Shown in pieces: positions 61,617 through 64,000 of a stretch of DNA of 64,000 nt; within the stretch, counting starts at the first letter, position 1, and each line of letters starts with the position of its first letter. This DNA comes from Brevibacterium sp. CBA3109 (lineage in GTDB: Bacteria; Actinomycetota; Actinomycetes; Actinomycetales; Brevibacteriaceae). Location of the stretch: contig NZ_CP158281.1 in NCBI RefSeq assembly GCF_040256645.1, positions 1 to 64,000 on the forward strand. The letters run 5' to 3'. Both the position numbers and the translations under genes were made by a program. Below the pieces are notes generated by a model. That model was not told where the DNA came from and searched no databases. It worked only from the letters and a program-made list of their open reading frames with translations.

Positions 61617-64000
61617 ACTCCCCACACACGAGCTCCGCGGATACCGGCACACGGCGCCTGCCGCAGGCCACCGGGATCGATTCCTCACGTCCCCTGCGCT
61701 TCACCGTCGATGGTCAGTCCTACTCGGGTTTCGCCGGCGACACGATCGCCAGCGCGCTCATCGCCTCCGGCCGCATCGACTGCGGCGCCTCGACGTACCT
61801 GGGACGGTCCCGCGGGATCCTCAGCGCCGGCATCGAGGAGTCCAACGCCCTCGTCCGCGTGCAGCCGCGCGTGGCCGGTGATGTCAGCGAATCAATGCTT
61901 CCCGCCACCCGTGTGCCCATCACCGAGGGCCTCGAGGCCGACTACCTCTCCGGCCTGGGCATCCTCGACCCCGGTCAGGACGAACTCGTCTACGAGCACA
62001 AGCACATCCATGTCGATGTCCTCATCGTCGGTGCCGGGCCCGCCGGCCTGGCCGCCGCCCGGGAGGCCGGGAAGTCAGGAGCCAGGACGCTCCTGCTCGA
62101 CGACCGGTCCGCTCCGGGTGGGTCGCTGCTCTCCAGCCCGGGACGCAGTGTCGAGGGAGGCCTCGACGAGTCCATCGACGATGTCTCCGCCACCGAGTGG
62201 ATCGAGACCACCGTCAAGGGCTTCGCCGAGGCGGAGGAAGTCACGTACCGTCCGAACACGACCGTCTTCGGCAGCTACGATTCGAACTTCTTCGTCGCCC
62301 TCGAAGACCGGACACGCGAACTCGTCGAGACCGAGGGCACGGGCTCCGGCGCGAGTACCGACTCTGCCGACGGCGACCGGGACAACACAGCCTCCCGCGC
62401 AGGCACCCGGCAGCGGGTGTGGCACATCCGGGCCAAGCAGGTCGTGCTCGCCACGGGAGCCCATGAGCGCCCCATCGTGTTCGCCGACAACGACCGCCCG
62501 GGCATCATGCTCGCCTCGGCCGTGAGGACCTATCTCAACCGCTTCGGCGTCGCCGCGGGTCAGCGCATCGCGATCGCTGCGACAAATGATTCGGCCTACG
62601 AACTGCTGGCTGATCTGCACGCGGCCGGCATCGACGTTCCGGCGATCATCGACTCCCGGACCACCGCCTCGGCGATGGCTGAGAGAGTCGTCGACACGAC
62701 GGGAACCCGACTCATCCTCGGCTCCACGGTCACCGGCACCGCAGGCCAGGGCCCGGCGGGGCGCATCAGCCGGGTCACCGTCGCAGCCCTCGATGAGGAC
62801 GCTGTGGCGGCCGGTCACGGCGAAGACATCGACGTCGACCTGCTGGCCGTGGCGGGAGGGTTCTCCCCGGTCATCCACCTGCACGGACAGCGCAGGGGCC
62901 CAATCGTTTGGCGCAGCGACATCGCCGCCTTCGTCCCGAGGACACCGGTGCGCGACCAGTTCACCGTCGGCGCGATCAATGGTGACTACTCCCTCGAAGC
63001 GGCTCTCAAGGACGGTGCCGAGGCGGGTAATGCCGCAGCCAACCGCACCGGCTTCGCCGCCGCACTCACCGTTCCCAAGGCCGCGGCGATGACCTACGCA
63101 CCGGCGCGCCCACTGTGGCTTGTCACCTCGGCCGAGGACGATCACACGGCGCTGACCACGCATTTCATCGACTTCCAGCGCGATCAGAGTGTCGCAGACG
63201 TGCAGCGGGCGATGAACGCAGGCATGCGCTCGGTCGAGCACGTCAAGCGCTACACCTCGATCTCGACGGGAGGCGACCAGGGCAAGACGAGTGCGGTCAA
63301 CGCGATCGGCGCCATCGCCAGCATCCTCGGCGAGACCGACCTGGGCTCGGTTGGGCACACGACCTTTCGCGCTCCCTTCGCCCCGGTGCCCTTCGCAGCA
63401 TTGGCCGGCCGGCGGAAGGGCGAGCTGTTCGATCCGGCGCGCATCACCGCGATCCACCCCTGGCACGTGGCCCACGGAGCCGAGTTCGAAGACGTCGGAG
63501 GGTGGAAGCGGCCCTGGTACTATCCCCGGCCGGGCGAGGACATGGAGGCAGCGGTGCTGCGCGAGGGCAAGGCCGTGCGCGAATCGGTGGGCTTCCAGGA
63601 CGCCTCGACGCTGGGCAAGATCGAGATCCGCGGCACCGACGCCGGCGAGTTCCTCGGCCAGATCTACACGAACGGCTTCAAGAAGCTCAAGGTCGGCAAG
63701 GGACGCTACGGTCTCATGTGCAAACCCGACGGCATGATCTTCGACGACGGCGTCACCCTGCGCGTGGCCGAGGACCGCTACTACATGACCACGACCACCG
63801 GCGGCGCCGCGACCGTCCTCGAATGGCTCGAGGAATGGCACCAGACCGAATGGCCCTCACTCGACGTCGTCTTCACCTCGGTGACCGAGCAGTGGTCGAC
63901 CGTCGCGGTCGCCGGCCCCAGGTCGCGAGACGTCATCGCCAAGATCGCCCCCAACCTCGACGTGTCCAACGAAGCCTTCGAGTTCATGGGCTTCCGCGAG
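61613..64000 (+). CDS. soxA: Sarcosine oxidase alpha subunit (3' end cut by window edge)
   Basis: 796 codons visible of about 970. An N-terminal ferredoxin-like part ([20 protein letters not shown]), an NAD-binding Rossmann domain ([20 protein letters not shown], about 137-156), a second dinucleotide region ([19 protein letters not shown]) and from about residue 610 the aminomethyltransferase (GcvT-like) domain that moves the one-carbon unit to THF. A poorly conserved Gly/Ser/Asp-rich insertion is at about 240-262. The missing C-terminus, and probably soxG, lie to the right. Confidence 0.96.
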   Translation, partial: MNSPHTSSADTGTRRLPQATGIDSSRPLRFTVDGQSYSGFAGDTIASALIASGRIDCGASTYLGRSRGILSAGIEESNALVRVQPRVAGDVSESMLPATRVPITEGLEADYLSGLGILDPGQDELVYEHKHIHVDVLIVGAGPAGLAAAREAGKSGARTLLLDDRSAPGGSLLSSPGRSVEGGLDESIDDVSATEWIETTVKGFAEAEEVTYRPNTTVFGSYDSNFFVALEDRTRELVETEGTGSGASTDSADGDRDNTASRAGTRQRVWHIRAKQVVLATGAHERPIVFADNDRPGIMLASAVRTYLNRFGVAAGQRIAIAATNDSAYELLADLHAAGIDVPAIIDSRTTASAMAERVVDTTGTRLILGSTVTGTAGQGPAGRISRVTVAALDEDAVAAGHGEDIDVDLLAVAGGFSPVIHLHGQRRGPIVWRSDIAAFVPRTPVRDQFTVGAINGDYSLEAALKDGAEAGNAAANRTGFAAALTVPKAAAMTYAPARPLWLVTSAEDDHTALTTHFIDFQRDQSVADVQRAMNAGMRSVEHVKRYTSISTGGDQGKTSAVNAIGAIASILGETDLGSVGHTTFRAPFAPVPFAALAGRRKGELFDPARITAIHPWHVAHGAEFEDVGGWKRPWYYPRPGEDMEAAVLREGKAVRESVGFQDASTLGKIEIRGTDAGEFLGQIYTNGFKKLKVGKGRYGLMCKPDGMIFDDGVTLRVAEDRYYMTTTTGGAATVLEWLEEWHQTEWPSLDVVFTSVTEQWSTVAVAGPRSRDVIAKIAPNLDVSNEAFEFMGFRE

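Noticed and set aside
62075-63841. 588-residue frame opposite soxA
   Set aside because: Antisense shadow of the sarcosine oxidase alpha gene; composition is Gly/Asp/Val/Arg-rich without motifs.

Overview
The window is high-GC, densely coded DNA from an actinobacterium. Evidence for this is the fhaA-fhaB-pstP-rodA-pbpA-pknA-pknB cell-wall operon beside tRNA-Leu(CAG), the DUF222/HNH, DUF6230/DUF6114 and DUF2871 families, and the frequent GTG/TTG starts. The creatinase/sarcosine oxidase set and the general gene content make Brevibacterium (Micrococcales) my best guess; the genus is inference.

Layout. 1-9.3 kb: Ser/Thr-kinase, phosphatase and FHA operon for growth and division (minus strand; pknB runs off the left edge). 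9.6-9.8 kb: tRNA-Leu and its terminator. 10-20.4 kb: metabolic and membrane genes (YCII protein, PolA-like polymerase, Zn alcohol dehydrogenase, a TetR-controlled DUF1772 protein, VanZ, ICMT-like and PhzF proteins, LysE exporter, M50 peptidase, HAD phosphatase). 20.6-22.6 kb: a DUF222/HNH gene whose 5' end carries an in-frame TAG. 22.8-26.3 kb: divergent purine permease and 8-oxoguanine deaminase. 26.3-30.2 kb: small membrane proteins, a class-I glutamine amidotransferase and an alanine/Na+ symporter. 30.4-32.5 kb: a DUF6230-DUF6114-secreted protein operon whose first gene is cut by TAG. 32.8-37.2 kb: FCD-GntR regulator, ACC deaminase and a homodimeric 2-oxoacid dehydrogenase E1, which suggests a route ACC -> 2-oxobutyrate -> propionyl-CoA. 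37.5-38.9 kb: aldehyde dehydrogenase. 39.9-44.1 kb: acyl ligase, ketoacyl synthase and acyl-CoA dehydrogenase trio behind an AT-rich gap. 44.5-49.4 kb: branched-chain-type 2-oxoacid dehydrogenase (E1a, E1b, E2) with a DUF6176 gene and an Lrp regulator. 49.7-54.1 kb: etfB-etfA followed by an unusual cytochrome-b membrane protein with a long disordered arm carrying four copies of an LRRGLPRVxGGDPWPPEG motif. 54.3-64 kb: creatine/sarcosine catabolism: MHS transporter, creatinase, IclR and GntR regulators, glyA, soxB, soxD and soxA (soxA runs off the right edge).

The last block forms a pathway: creatine uptake, creatine -> sarcosine + urea, sarcosine -> glycine plus methylene-THF, and glycine + methylene-THF -> serine. 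The most notable unexplained items are the ETF-linked cytochrome b with docking-like repeats, a 10-mer (CACCTCGGCG) present at least 27 times in both orientations, two genes interrupted by in-frame TAG codons, several long palindromes, and many short tandem duplications next to gene ends. I see no insertion sequence, prophage or CRISPR array.
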